Positions 1 to 7,556 of a stretch of 33,554 nucleotides of DNA are shown piece after piece. Position 1 is the stretch's first letter, and the number at the start of each line of letters is the position of its first letter. Both the position numbers and the translations under genes were made by a program. A model generated the notes under the pieces. It was given only the letters and a program-made list of their open reading frames with translations. It was not told where the DNA came from and made no database searches. Location of the stretch: assembly GCF_000719475.1 (NCBI RefSeq), contig NZ_JOGO01000065.1, positions 1 through 33,554 of the forward strand. Direction: 5' to 3'. This DNA comes from Streptomyces sp. NRRL F-5630. Lineage in GTDB: Bacteria > Actinomycetota > Actinomycetes > Streptomycetales > Streptomycetaceae.

Positions 1-27
1 CCCCCGCCCCCACCACCCCGCCCACAT

Positions 28-109
28 CTGTGGACAACTCAAGGAAACCCGTACACCCCCTCACTCGTGCGAGTGAGCGGCGTCGGGAACCCAACCGGGT
101 TGTCCACAG
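28..109. promoter_or_regulatory. Concentric dyad element with two inverted DnaA-box-like sites (copy 1)
   Basis: CTGTGGACAAC at 28-38 faces its exact reverse complement GTTGTCCACAG at 99-109. Each arm contains TTGTCCACA, the DnaA box preferred in Streptomyces. Halfway between them is a second perfect inverted repeat, CTCACTCG/CGAGTGAG (60-67 and 70-77), whose centre (68.5) coincides with that of the outer arms. It lies in non-coding DNA beyond the 3' end of crp. A matching element sits at 20374-20455. DnaA binding is inferred from the motif only. Confidence 0.55.
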
Positions 110-437
110 CCGCAGTCGTACGAACGCCGAAGTACCGGCCGGATCATCGCCACGACCGCCCCGATCATCCCCACCCCCGGGCCGATCACCCGTACATAAG
201 CCCAGCCGCCGGAGGACCGGCACCAAGAAGGCGACCGCCCCCACCCGGGAACGGCCGCCTCTCCTACGTCCGGGACCAAGCCCCGCACGGAAACCCACAC
301 ACGCACCTCGGCCATCGCCTCAACACGGCTACCGCGTCACAGCAGTCCCCGCCTCAATGCGGCCGCAGCCTCAGCCCCGCCACCACCCCAAAGCGGTCGC
401 CGCCCCGAAGCAGCCACCGCCCCGAAGCGTCACCGTC
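110..437. other. Non-coding stretch downstream of crp
   Basis: No convincing gene is present. Around 380-437 there is a short degenerate repeat based on GCCCCGAAGC (three copies of roughly 18-20 bp). A minus-strand reading frame at 61-315 has mediocre third-position GC and no recognisable family. Confidence 0.5.
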
Positions 438-1112
438 TCAACGCGACCGCTTCGCCAGCCGCTCGACGTCCAGCAGGATCACCGCGCGCGCCTCCAGCCG
501 CAGCCACCCGCGTCCGGCGAAGTCGGCGAGCGCCTTGTTGACCGTCTCGCGGGAGGCGCCGACGAGCTGGGCCAGCTCCTCCTGCGTCAGGTCGTGGACG
601 ACGTGGATGCCCTCCTCGGACTGCACGCCGAAGCGGCGCGACAGGTCGAGGAGCGCGCGGGCGACACGGCCCGGCACATCGGAGAAGACGAGGTCGGACA
701 TCTGGTCGTTGGTCTTGCGCAGCCGACGGGCCACGGCGCGCAGCAGCGCCGCGGCGACCTCGGGACGCCCACTGAGCCACGGCTGGAGATCGTTGTGCCC
801 CAGCCCGAGCAGCTTCACCTCGGTGAGCGCGGACGCGGTCGCCGTGCGCGGGCCCGGGTCGAAGAGCGACAGCTCACCGATCAGCTCGCCGGGGCCGAGC
901 ACCGCGAGCATGTTCTCGCGGCCGTCGGGCGAGGTGCGGTGCAGCTTGACCTTGCCCTCCGTCACGACGTAGAGGCGGTCGCCCGGCTCACCTTCGTGGA
1001 AGAGGGACTCCCCACGGGCAAGCGTCACCTCACTCATGGAGGCGCGGAGCTCCGCCGCCTGTTCGTCATCGAGCGCCGCGAACAGCGGTGCGCGCCGCAG
1101 AACGTCATCCAC
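438..1112 (-). CDS. crp: Crp/Fnr-family cAMP receptor protein
   Basis: Global transcription regulator, 224 aa. The N-terminal cyclic-nucleotide domain (about residues 8-120) has the phosphate-binding cassette around GELIGELSLFDPGPRTA, with Glu80 and Arg89 in the cAMP-contacting places. A connecting helix follows, then a winged helix-turn-helix whose recognition part is QEELAQLVGASRETVNKAL (178-196). The GTG start at 1112 is chosen because AAGGAG lies 8 nt upstream and the resulting 224 aa equals the remembered length of S. coelicolor Crp; the frame runs on to 1175 without a ribosome site. In Streptomyces Crp links germination, development and antibiotic pathways. A box matching the Crp consensus lies 67 bp upstream, suggesting autoregulation. 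It is transcribed away from nth, as in M. tuberculosis. Confidence 0.95.
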   Translation of the reverse strand: MDDVLRRAPLFAALDDEQAAELRASMSEVTLARGESLFHEGEPGDRLYVVTEGKVKLHRTSPDGRENMLAVLGPGELIGELSLFDPGPRTATASALTEVKLLGLGHNDLQPWLSGRPEVAAALLRAVARRLRKTNDQMSDLVFSDVPGRVARALLDLSRRFGVQSEEGIHVVHDLTQEELAQLVGASRETVNKALADFAGRGWLRLEARAVILLDVERLAKRSR

Positions 1113-1178
1113 GAGTTCTCTCCTTGTCGGCTGCTCAGGGGGACTGGTCGTCTCCCATTGTGCCGGACGTGCCAAACA

Positions 1179-1193
1179 GTGTGATCAGTCACA
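1179..1193 (-). promoter_or_regulatory. Crp-type operator upstream of crp
   Basis: GTGTGATCAGTCACA fits GTG-N6-GNCAC, the motif I recall for Streptomyces Crp, and GTGNNANNNNNCACA, the mycobacterial CRP consensus. It lies 67 bp upstream of the crp start, in the crp-nth divergent region. Autoregulation is inferred. Confidence 0.6.
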
Positions 1194-1284
1194 AGTGTGC
1201 CGCACAGATGCTCGGTCCTGTGCGCCAGGGGGGCCGTGGGAGTGGCGTACCCCGTGCTCGGCGGCGGATGTCAGTACCCGGCCG

Positions 1285-1290
1285 TAGGCT
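1285..1290 (+). promoter_or_regulatory. Possible -10 box for nth
   Basis: TAGGCT fits the TANNNT -10 pattern of HrdB promoters. It is 200 bp upstream of the nth start and no good -35 box is visible, so this is weak. The rest of 1194-1482 shows nothing else recognisable. Confidence 0.25.
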
Positions 1291-1495
1291 GAGCGGGTGT
1301 CCGCGAAGCCTGGCGGTACGGGGCAGGTTGAGGCACCTGCGGTACGGCGCCGACCTGCACGTTCCGCTGTGAGCGAACGCGGCCGCGTTAGGGCCGTCAG
1401 AGGTCGTACGAGCACGAGCGGGCCGGTACGGAACGGGACGAGCGAGCGCCGCGCGCAGGCACGCGGCGTCGGCGGAGGGCACGGAGGACAGCCGG

Positions 1496-2551
1496 GTGAC
1501 GACGAAGAAGACGGCAGCGGGGAAGACGACGGCCGAAAAGCCGGCGAAGAAGGCGGCAGCGAAGACGACGACACCGGCCAGGAAGACGGCCGCGTCCAAG
1601 ACGGCCGCGTCCAAGACTGGGGCGACCAAGGCTCCCGGCACGAAGACGGCCGCCGCTAAAAAGGCAACGGCCACGAAGCCCACGAAAACGGCGAAGACCG
1701 CGACCAAGAAGCCCGCCGCTAAGAAGCCCGCCGCTAAAAAGGCTCCCGCCAAGAAGGCCTCCGCCCCCAAGCCCCCGGGCTTCGCCAAGCGCGAGTCCCG
1801 GGCCGCCATGGTCGAGCGCGCGCACGCCATCAACGAGGTGCTCGCCGAGACCTACCCCTACGCCCACCCCGAGCTGGACTTCGAGGACCCCTTCCAGCTC
1901 CTCGTCGCCACCGTCCTCTCCGCCCAGACCACCGACCTGCGGGTGAACCAGACGACTCCCGCGCTCTTCGCGAAGTACCCGACGCCCGAAGACATGGCGG
2001 CGGCGGTGCCCGAGGAGCTGGAGGAGCTCATCCGGCCCACCGGCTTCTTCCGGGCCAAGGGGCGCTCGTTGCTCGGCCTCTCGGCGGCGCTCCGCGACGA
2101 CTTCGACGGCGAGGTCCCGGCCACCGTCGACGCGCTCGTGAAGCTGCCCGGAGTGGGCCGGAAGACAGCATTTGTCGTGTTGGGTAATGCTTTCGGCGTC
2201 CCGGGGATCACTGTGGACACCCACTTCGGGCGCCTCGCACGCCGCTGGAAGTGGACGACGTCCGAGGACCCGGTGAAGGTCGAGTCGGACGTCGCCGCGA
2301 TCTTCGAGCCGAGCGAGTGGACGATGCTCTCGCACCGCGTGATCTTCCACGGCCGCCGCATGTGCCACTCCCGCCGCCCCGCCTGCGGCGCCTGCCCGGT
2401 GGCTCCGCTCTGTCCCTCGTACGGCGAGGGCGAGACCGACCCGGAGAAGGCGGAGAAGCTCCTCAAGTACGAGAAGGGCGGCATGCCGGGCCAGCGGCTG
2501 AAGCCCCCCGCCGACTTCCCGGGTCCCCCCGCGCCTCACCTGGGTGGCTGA
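1496..2551 (+). CDS. nth: Endonuclease III with long Lys/Ala-rich N-terminal tail
   Basis: Base-excision-repair DNA glycosylase and AP lyase, 351 aa. The catalytic core starts near residue 95. The helix-hairpin-helix [12 protein letters not shown] (214-225) carries the catalytic lysine, Lys223; the catalytic aspartate is Asp241 in [10 protein letters not shown]. The [4Fe-4S] ligands are Cys290, 297, 300 and 306 (C-X6-C-X2-C-X5-C), so the core is intact. Residues 1-92 are almost only Lys, Ala, Thr and Pro with KKPA and AAKK repeats, resembling histone H1 or the tail of the nucleoid protein HupS; nonspecific DNA binding is inferred. The GTG start has GGAGG 8 nt upstream (1483-1487), so the tail is genuinely translated. 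It is encoded by short tandem DNA repeats (for example around 1590-1620). Confidence 0.93.
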   Translation: MTTKKTAAGKTTAEKPAKKAAAKTTTPARKTAASKTAASKTGATKAPGTKTAAAKKATATKPTKTAKTATKKPAAKKPAAKKAPAKKASAPKPPGFAKRESRAAMVERAHAINEVLAETYPYAHPELDFEDPFQLLVATVLSAQTTDLRVNQTTPALFAKYPTPEDMAAAVPEELEELIRPTGFFRAKGRSLLGLSAALRDDFDGEVPATVDALVKLPGVGRKTAFVVLGNAFGVPGITVDTHFGRLARRWKWTTSEDPVKVESDVAAIFEPSEWTMLSHRVIFHGRRMCHSRRPACGACPVAPLCPSYGEGETDPEKAEKLLKYEKGGMPGQRLKPPADFPGPPAPHLGG

Positions 2552-2580
2552 CGCCTCCCCTGGGCGGCCAGACGGAGCCA

Positions 2581-2612
2581 GGGGCGCCCCTGAGACGTCT
2601 CAGGGGCGCCCC
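2581..2612 (+). terminator. Perfect 32-bp palindrome terminator after nth
   Basis: Two 16-bp arms, GGGGCGCCCCTGAGAC and GTCTCAGGGGCGCCCC, with no loop between them, 29 bp after the nth stop. It separates nth from the next operon and argues that the NUDIX gene starts downstream of it. Confidence 0.75.
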
Positions 2613-2702
2613 CAGGCGCTCCTACGCGCCCTCGTGCTCCCCATTGCACCCGCGTCTCGCCTGCCACTGGAACACGGTGGCTTCACGGAGACGTTGGGGC
2701 AG

Positions 2703-3713
2703 GTGAAGGAAGACAACGAAACAACGACGACCGGCCCCGCCGGGAGGAGAACGGGTGGTGAAGCGACCCTGAGCACCGAGAGCGAGTTCCGCACCGACAA
2801 GCGGGCCTCCGGCGCCATCGGCGGCACGCCGGAGGACGGCCCCGGCACGCACGAAGGCGTACACAGCACGTACGAGGCCGGACGCGGCACGCACGACGGC
2901 GGACGCGGCAGGGCCACGTACGAGGCCGGACGCGGCAGCGGCACACCCCCCACGCCCGCTGCCCTCCCCGAGCGCCCCTCGGCCTCCGCTCCCCTCCCAG
3001 AGCACTCCCCTGCCCCCGCCCCCCTCCACGGCCCGCCCGCTCCTCCGGACCCCGTCCTGAGTACCGAGGGCCTGCCCCGCTGGCTCGACCCGGTCGTCGA
3101 CGCCGTGCGGACGGTACGGGGCGAGCAGCTCAGCGCCTTCCTGCCACCGGCGGACGGCGGAGGCCGGCAGGCGGCGGTGCTCATCCTGCTCGGCGAGGGT
3201 GAGGACGGTCCCGAACTGCTGCTCACCGAGCGGTCCTCCTCGCTGCGCGCCCACGCCGGTCAGCCCTCCTTCCCCGGCGGCTCCCTCGACCCGGCCGACG
3301 GCGACCCGCTCACCACCGGGCCGCTGCGCGCCGCGCTCCGCGAGGCCGAGGAGGAGACGGGGCTCGACCCCGACGGCGTCCAGCTCTTCGGGGTTCTGCC
3401 ACGTCTCTACATCCCGCTGACCCGCTTCGTCGTGACCCCCGTGCTCGGCTGGTGGCGCGCGCCCAGCCCCGTCCGGGCCGTCGACCCCGGCGAGACGGCG
3501 CGCGTCTTCTCGGTGCCGGTGAGCGAACTCACGGACCCGGCGCACCGCGCCGTCGCGGTCCATCCGCGCGGCCACGAAGGCCCCGCTTTCCTCGTCCGCG
3601 ACGCTCTGGTCTGGGGTTTCACCGCCGGAGTCATCGACCGGATGCTGCACTTCGCGGGCTGGGAGCGACCATGGGACAGGGGGAAGCGGGTCTCACTCGA
3701 CCGGCACGCATGA
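2703..3713 (+). CDS. NUDIX hydrolase, CoA pyrophosphatase-like
   Basis: Predicted to hydrolyse a nucleoside diphosphate linked to another moiety, most likely CoA. The C-terminal half has LLLTERSSSLRAHAGQ followed by FPGG, the motif typical of NudL/CoA-pyrophosphatase proteins, and then the catalytic REAEEETGL of the Nudix box (encoded near 3340-3365). The N-terminal part is low complexity, rich in Gly, Thr, Pro and Ala, and contains the 22-bp tandem-like repeat near 2870-2940. The start is uncertain. The frame is open from 2544 but would cross the terminator at 2581-2612. GTG at 2703 is the first start after it. A GGAGGAG at 2743-2749 precedes GTG codons in a different frame, and homologues as I recall them begin closer to LPRWLDPVVDAV. 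It ends 12 bp before the protease gene; the pair is adjacent in M. tuberculosis too (Rv3672c-Rv3671c). Confidence 0.8.
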   Translation: MKEDNETTTTGPAGRRTGGEATLSTESEFRTDKRASGAIGGTPEDGPGTHEGVHSTYEAGRGTHDGGRGRATYEAGRGSGTPPTPAALPERPSASAPLPEHSPAPAPLHGPPAPPDPVLSTEGLPRWLDPVVDAVRTVRGEQLSAFLPPADGGGRQAAVLILLGEGEDGPELLLTERSSSLRAHAGQPSFPGGSLDPADGDPLTTGPLRAALREAEEETGLDPDGVQLFGVLPRLYIPLTRFVVTPVLGWWRAPSPVRAVDPGETARVFSVPVSELTDPAHRAVAVHPRGHEGPAFLVRDALVWGFTAGVIDRMLHFAGWERPWDRGKRVSLDRHA

Positions 3714-3725
3714 CAGGGTGTCCCG

Positions 3726-4925
3726 GTGAACGCGCTGGACTTCTTCTTGCTCGCCGCCGCTGTGTGGTTCGCGATCGTGGGCTACCGCCAGGGTTTCGTC
3801 GTCGGCATCCTGTCGGTGATCGGCTTCCTCGGGGGCGGGCTCCTCGCCGTGTGGGTGCTGCCCGTGCTCTGGGACGCCCTGACGGACAACTCGGAGGCGA
3901 GCACGACCGCCGTCGTGGTCGGGGTGATCATCGTCATCGTGTGCGCCTCGACGGGCCAGGCGTTCACCACCCACCTCGGCAACAAACTCCGCACCCACAT
4001 CACGTGGAGTCCGGCGCGCGCGCTCGACGCGACCGGCGGCGCCGTCGTCAACGTCCTCGCGATGCTCCTCGTCGCCTGGCTCCTCGGCTCGCTCCTCGCG
4101 CAGACGACGCTGCCCACGGTCGGCAAGCAGGTCCGCAACTCCAAGGTGCTCCTTGGCATCTCGCAGGCCATGCCCCAGGAGGCCGACAACTGGTTCTCCG
4201 ACTTCCGCTCGGTCCTCGCGCAGAACGGCTTCCCGCAGGTCTTCAGCCCCTTCTCGAACGAGCCGATCAAGCCCGTCGACCCGCCGGACGCCGCCCTGGC
4301 GAACAGTCAGGTCGCACGGACGGCGAAGCAGTCGATCGTCAAGGTCGTCGGCACCGCCTCCGGTTGCGGCAAGGTCCTGGAGGGCTCCGGCTTCGTCTTC
4401 GCCAAGGACCGCGTGATGACCAACGCGCACGTCGTCGGCGGGGTCGGCGAACCGACCGTCCAGATCGGCGGCCAGGGCAGGCGCTACGACGGCACGGTCG
4501 TGCTCTACGACTGGAAGCGCGACATCGCGGTCCTCGACATCCCCGGACTGCCCGCCCCCTCGCTGCGCTTCACCAACGGTGACGCGGAACCGGGAGACGA
4601 CGCGATCGTCGCCGGGTTCCCGGAGAACGGCGACTACGACGTCCGCCCCGCCCGCGTCCGCAGCCGCATCACCCCGACCGGCCCCGACATCTACCACCGG
4701 GGCTCGGTGAGCCGCGACGTCTACTCGCTCTACGCCACCGTCCGCCAGGGCAACTCCGGCGGCCCGCTCCTCACGACGGACGGCCGCGTCTACGGCGTCG
4801 TCTTCGCGAAATCGCTCGACGACCCCGACACCGGCTACGCCCTCACCGCCGACGAGGTCCGCGACGACGTCGCCCAGGGCCGTACGGCGAACCAGCGCGT
4901 CGACACGGAGAGCTGCGCGCTCTGA
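3726..4925 (+). CDS. marP: MarP-like membrane serine protease (CvpA plus trypsin fold)
   Basis: Membrane-anchored periplasmic serine protease, 399 aa, almost exactly the length of M. tuberculosis MarP. Four hydrophobic segments in residues 1-130 form a CvpA-type membrane domain; the chymotrypsin-fold protease domain covers about 190-399. The catalytic triad is His235 (VMTNAHVVGG), Asp266 (WKRDIAVLDI) and Ser344 (QGNSGGPLL). Cys214 and Cys397 are placed to make the disulphide known in MarP. In mycobacteria MarP is needed for acid and oxidative-stress tolerance and processes cell-wall hydrolases; the Streptomyces role is inferred. The GTG start at 3726 lies 12 bp after the NUDIX stop with only a weak ribosome site, consistent with coupled translation. 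Confidence 0.9.
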   Translation: MNALDFFLLAAAVWFAIVGYRQGFVVGILSVIGFLGGGLLAVWVLPVLWDALTDNSEASTTAVVVGVIIVIVCASTGQAFTTHLGNKLRTHITWSPARALDATGGAVVNVLAMLLVAWLLGSLLAQTTLPTVGKQVRNSKVLLGISQAMPQEADNWFSDFRSVLAQNGFPQVFSPFSNEPIKPVDPPDAALANSQVARTAKQSIVKVVGTASGCGKVLEGSGFVFAKDRVMTNAHVVGGVGEPTVQIGGQGRRYDGTVVLYDWKRDIAVLDIPGLPAPSLRFTNGDAEPGDDAIVAGFPENGDYDVRPARVRSRITPTGPDIYHRGSVSRDVYSLYATVRQGNSGGPLLTTDGRVYGVVFAKSLDDPDTGYALTADEVRDDVAQGRTANQRVDTESCAL

Positions 4926-4947
4926 CCGCACGCCGCCGCGCCACGCG

Positions 4948-4987
4948 AGGGCCCCGGCCGCCACGGATCACGTGGGGCCGGGGCCCT
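4948..4987 (+). terminator. Terminator hairpin after the protease gene
   Basis: AGGGCCCCGGCCGCCACG (4948-4965) pairs with CGTGGGGCCGGGGCCCT (4971-4987) with a single bulge and a 5-nt loop, 22 bp after the stop. Nothing recognisable lies between 4988 and 5165. Confidence 0.7.
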
Positions 4988-5165
4988 GTGCGCTCGTACG
5001 TGCGGGGTGGTGCGATCCGGGAAGCGGGGCAGTCGCGCGCGGTGGCGGCGTGCCCTGCGACCGTGCGCGGAGAACGGCGCCGTCCTGCGGCTGCCGTACG
5101 CGAGGCTGTGCGCCCCCACGCCTCCGTGCTCCCCGGCCGGGCCCTGGTGGGGGCGCCGGGGCGGT

Positions 5166-5357
5166 TCAGTCGCGCGTGTGCCGGAGACGAGCCGAGACCC
5201 AGCGGGCCCGGCGGCGGAGGATGAGGGGGATGTTGACCCCGTCCGGGGAGGGATGCGGTTCGCCGGAGCCCAGCGGACCCGCCCCCTCGTGGCTGCTCAG
5301 CGCGGAGACTGAGCGGCGGTCGCGTGCTGCGTCACTGTAGTCGTGCGTCCAGCCCAT
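5166..5357 (-). CDS. Small hypothetical protein (about 63 aa)
   Basis: A minus-strand frame with Streptomyces-like codon use (nearly all third positions G or C) between MGWTHDYSDAARDRR and the Arg-rich end RARWVSARLRHTRD. No family is recognised, and there is no signal peptide or membrane segment. The start is uncertain: ATG 5357 follows an AGGGA-like site; ATG 5381 and GTG 5405 are in frame, and the longest form would include a TTA leucine codon. It is convergent with the protease gene. Reported because codon bias, not homology, supports it. Confidence 0.4.
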   Translation of the reverse strand: MGWTHDYSDAARDRRSVSALSSHEGAGPLGSGEPHPSPDGVNIPLILRRRARWVSARLRHTRD

Positions 5358-5381
5358 ACCCCGTCCCTGCCCGGCTCCCAT

Positions 5382-5717
5382 GGTCGGTAACCGCACCCCC
5401 GGCACCTAATTGGCCTATGCGGCTGGCAACACCTGTTCGATCGTCAGGCGGCCCCGCCCATCCAGCGATACGAGTGGGGCCCGACGGGCGGAGGAAGGCG
5501 AGAGCACGACGGCGCAGAGGGCGCACACCCCGGAACACGCCTCGGAAAACGCGTCGGCGATCCGGCCCTACGACACGGGTCCAGGGTCCGGCCCGGTTCT
5601 ACGGCGTGGGTCAACAGTCCGGCCCCGCTCCCGCGTGCAGACGACAGATCCGGCCCGGTTCCACCGCCACCGGTACAGCCCTCACGCGGACGAAGGCGAT
5701 CAGATCCCCCGCCCGCT
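5382..5717. other. Intergenic stretch without a clear gene
   Basis: Relatively AT-rich around 5400-5435, possibly the promoter of the small minus-strand frame. A direct repeat TCCGGCCCGGTTC occurs near 5587 and again near 5650. Nothing else recognised. Confidence 0.4.
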
Positions 5718-6656
5718 TCAGCGGTCCGGTTCCGGGTCCCGCAGCCAGTCGATCAGCTCGCGGTTGAAGCCGAGCGGGTCCTCCTCGTGCGGGAAGTGCC
5801 CGAGCCCCTCGTAGAGCCGCCAGCGGTACGGGGCCTCGACGTACTCGCCCGAACCGGCCGACGAGCGGGTGCGCAGCACCGGGTCGAGCGCCCCGTGCAG
5901 GTGCAGTGTCGGGACGCGTACGGGCCGCCGCATCCGCCGGTAGAACTGCACGCCGTCCGGCCGCGCGAGCGAGCGCACGAGCCAGCGGTACGGCTCCACC
6001 GCGCAGTGCGCCGTCGAGGGGATGCACATCGCCCTGCGGTAGACACCGGCCGTCTTCTCGTCCGGGAGACGCGGCCCGGACCACTCCCGCAGCAGCTCGC
6101 CGACGAGCGCGCCCTCGTCGGCGACGAGCTGCCGCTCCGGGACCCAGGGACGCTGGAAGCCCCACACGTACGAGCCGGCGGCGGACTGCCGGGGGTCCCT
6201 GAGCATCGCCGCGCGCCAGCGGCGCGGATGCGGCATCGAGGAGACGACGAGCCGGCGCACGAGCTTGGGCCGCATGACAGCCGCCGTCCAGGCGAGGTAG
6301 CCGCCGAGGTCGTGCCCGACGAGCGCCGCGTCCGGCTCGCCGAGCGAGCGGATCACGCCGGTGATGTCGAGGGCGAGGTTCGCCGGGTCGTAACCGCGCG
6401 GCGTGCGGTCGCTGCCGCCGACCCCGCGCAGGTCCATCGCGACCGCCCGGTACCCGGCGGCGGCGAGCGCGGTGAGCTGCTCGCGCCACGTCCACCAGAA
6501 CTGCGGGAAGCCGTGCACGAGCATGACGAGCGGCCCCTCGCCCACTTCCGCGATGTGGAAGCGCGCGCCGTTCGCCGCCACGTCCCGGTGGGTCCAGGGA
6601 CCGTCGATCCGGATCGCGGAGGCGGATTGCGCCGAACGGGGGTCGGTAGCCGTCAT
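5718..6656 (-). CDS. Alpha/beta hydrolase, epoxide-hydrolase-like (EphE type)
   Basis: Predicted soluble alpha/beta-hydrolase of 312 aa. HGFPQFWWTW (48-57) supplies the HGXP oxyanion motif. The nucleophile elbow is VGHDLGG with aspartate at 116, as in epoxide hydrolases and haloalkane dehalogenases rather than the serine of esterases. Asp258 (HGALDP) and His287 (GLGHFPHEE) complete the triad. The cap domain lies around 140-240. The ATG at 6656 overlaps the stop of the upstream gene as ATGA; there is no independent ribosome site, so translation is probably coupled. The adjacency matches Rv3670 (EphE) and Rv3669 of M. tuberculosis. The natural substrate cannot be read from the sequence. Confidence 0.88.
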   Translation of the reverse strand: MTATDPRSAQSASAIRIDGPWTHRDVAANGARFHIAEVGEGPLVMLVHGFPQFWWTWREQLTALAAAGYRAVAMDLRGVGGSDRTPRGYDPANLALDITGVIRSLGEPDAALVGHDLGGYLAWTAAVMRPKLVRRLVVSSMPHPRRWRAAMLRDPRQSAAGSYVWGFQRPWVPERQLVADEGALVGELLREWSGPRLPDEKTAGVYRRAMCIPSTAHCAVEPYRWLVRSLARPDGVQFYRRMRRPVRVPTLHLHGALDPVLRTRSSAGSGEYVEAPYRWRLYEGLGHFPHEEDPLGFNRELIDWLRDPEPDR

Positions 6657-7210
6657 GAGGAGGAGCGTGCCACAGCTGAGGCGCCGTCCGCTCCCTCGCC
6701 GTCCTTCCGCGCCAGCGGCGGGAAGTTCTCCAGCTCCGGCGTCTCGGGACGCGGGTGCGGCTTGGCGTTGGAGAGGACCGCGGCATCGGCCTTCGCGGCC
6801 GCCGCCGCCTTCTGCGGCCCCCTGCCCTTCTGCGCCTTCTTGAAGAGCACGAGCCCGATGAGGGCGAAGAGACCGGCCACGATGATGCTCGCGGCGAAGG
6901 AGAGCAGGAAGCAGACGGAGAGGTGCCAGCCGCTCCAGGAGTGGATGCCGTAGGCGAGCGCGAAGCTCAGCATGGGGAGCGAGAAGAGGGCGAGGGTCAG
7001 CGCGACGATGAACGCCCCGCTCCCGGCCACCCCCTTCTTCACGTCCTTCATGATCTGCACCTTGGCGAGCGCGATCTCGTCGTGCACCAGCGCGGACAGT
7101 TCGGAGACCGCGTTGGCCATGAGCTGGCCGAGGCTGCGGTCCGCGCTCAACGCCGCGGCCGCCTTCTCGGGCTCGCCGGGACGGTGGCTCGCGCTGTCGG
7201 GTGCGCTCAT
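6653..7210 (-). CDS. Holin-like membrane protein (Actinobacterial Holin-X family)
   Basis: 185-aa membrane protein. Residues 22-60 form an amphipathic stretch (SLGQLMANAVSELSALVHDE) typical of the family, followed by two membrane segments, about 62-88 and 98-124, then a Lys/Ala-rich cytoplasmic tail ending in a disordered Pro-rich part. The family is called phage-holin-like by sequence but is chromosomal and conserved across actinobacteria; no lytic role should be assumed. The ATG start at 7210 is supported by GAGGGAG about 8 nt upstream. It overlaps the following hydrolase by ATGA and so heads a two-gene operon. Confidence 0.85.
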   Translation of the reverse strand: MSAPDSASHRPGEPEKAAAALSADRSLGQLMANAVSELSALVHDEIALAKVQIMKDVKKGVAGSGAFIVALTLALFSLPMLSFALAYGIHSWSGWHLSVCFLLSFAASIIVAGLFALIGLVLFKKAQKGRGPQKAAAAAKADAAVLSNAKPHPRPETPELENFPPLARKDGEGADGASAVARSSS

Positions 7211-7556
7211 CGCGTACTCCCTCTTCTCTTTCGCCGGTCTGCGCGGGGACCGGGCTCGCGGCCCCCGCCTCGTCCGGGCGGCGGCGCACCCGCCCGAAAC
7301 ACGGTCAGGGTTCAGATCATGCCGGACCCTTGCCCTTGCCGCTTCCCCCGCCCCGCCCGCCTGACTCCTGTTGGGTGCGGTACGGCTTCCTTCACGGGGG
7401 CGCGGGAGCCGTCCGGGCTCGCGTGGGGAGTACGGGGATATGGGCCCTTCGCGCGTCGTACGGGTCCGTCCGACGCCCGTACGGGTGAGCGGTGAGTGAG
7501 GGGGTGACGGGTCCGCGCCGCGTGTCGTACGGGAGGCGCCCACACGTCGTGCTGTG
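7211..7556. other. Intergenic region: nhaA 3' side and holin promoter
   Basis: Non-coding. Besides the hairpin at 7457-7483 it should hold the promoter of the holin-hydrolase operon, but no clear -35/-10 pair is visible. Confidence 0.4.
7457..7483 (-). terminator. Hairpin downstream of nhaA
   Basis: CGTACGGG (7457-7464) and CCCGTACG (7476-7483) form 8-bp perfect arms around an 11-nt loop, 73 bp past the nhaA stop. It could be a terminator or an operator. Confidence 0.4.

Noticed and set aside
61..315. Minus-strand frame of 84 codons at the window edge
   Set aside because: Third-position GC is mediocre, there is no ribosome site or recognisable family, and it runs through the inverted DnaA-box element.
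1297..1659. Plus-strand frame starting GTG just after the TAGGCT box, looking leaderless
   Set aside because: It overlaps the strongly supported nth gene in another frame and its acidic Gly-rich product is the out-of-frame shadow of the Lys-rich tail.
2544..2702. Upstream extension of the NUDIX gene to GTG 2544, overlapping nth
   Set aside because: It would place a perfect 32-bp terminator palindrome inside the coding region and lacks a ribosome site.
6653..7210. Holin-like gene as a sign of a prophage
   Set aside because: The family is a conserved chromosomal actinobacterial membrane protein; no other phage gene is nearby and gene order matches the core block.
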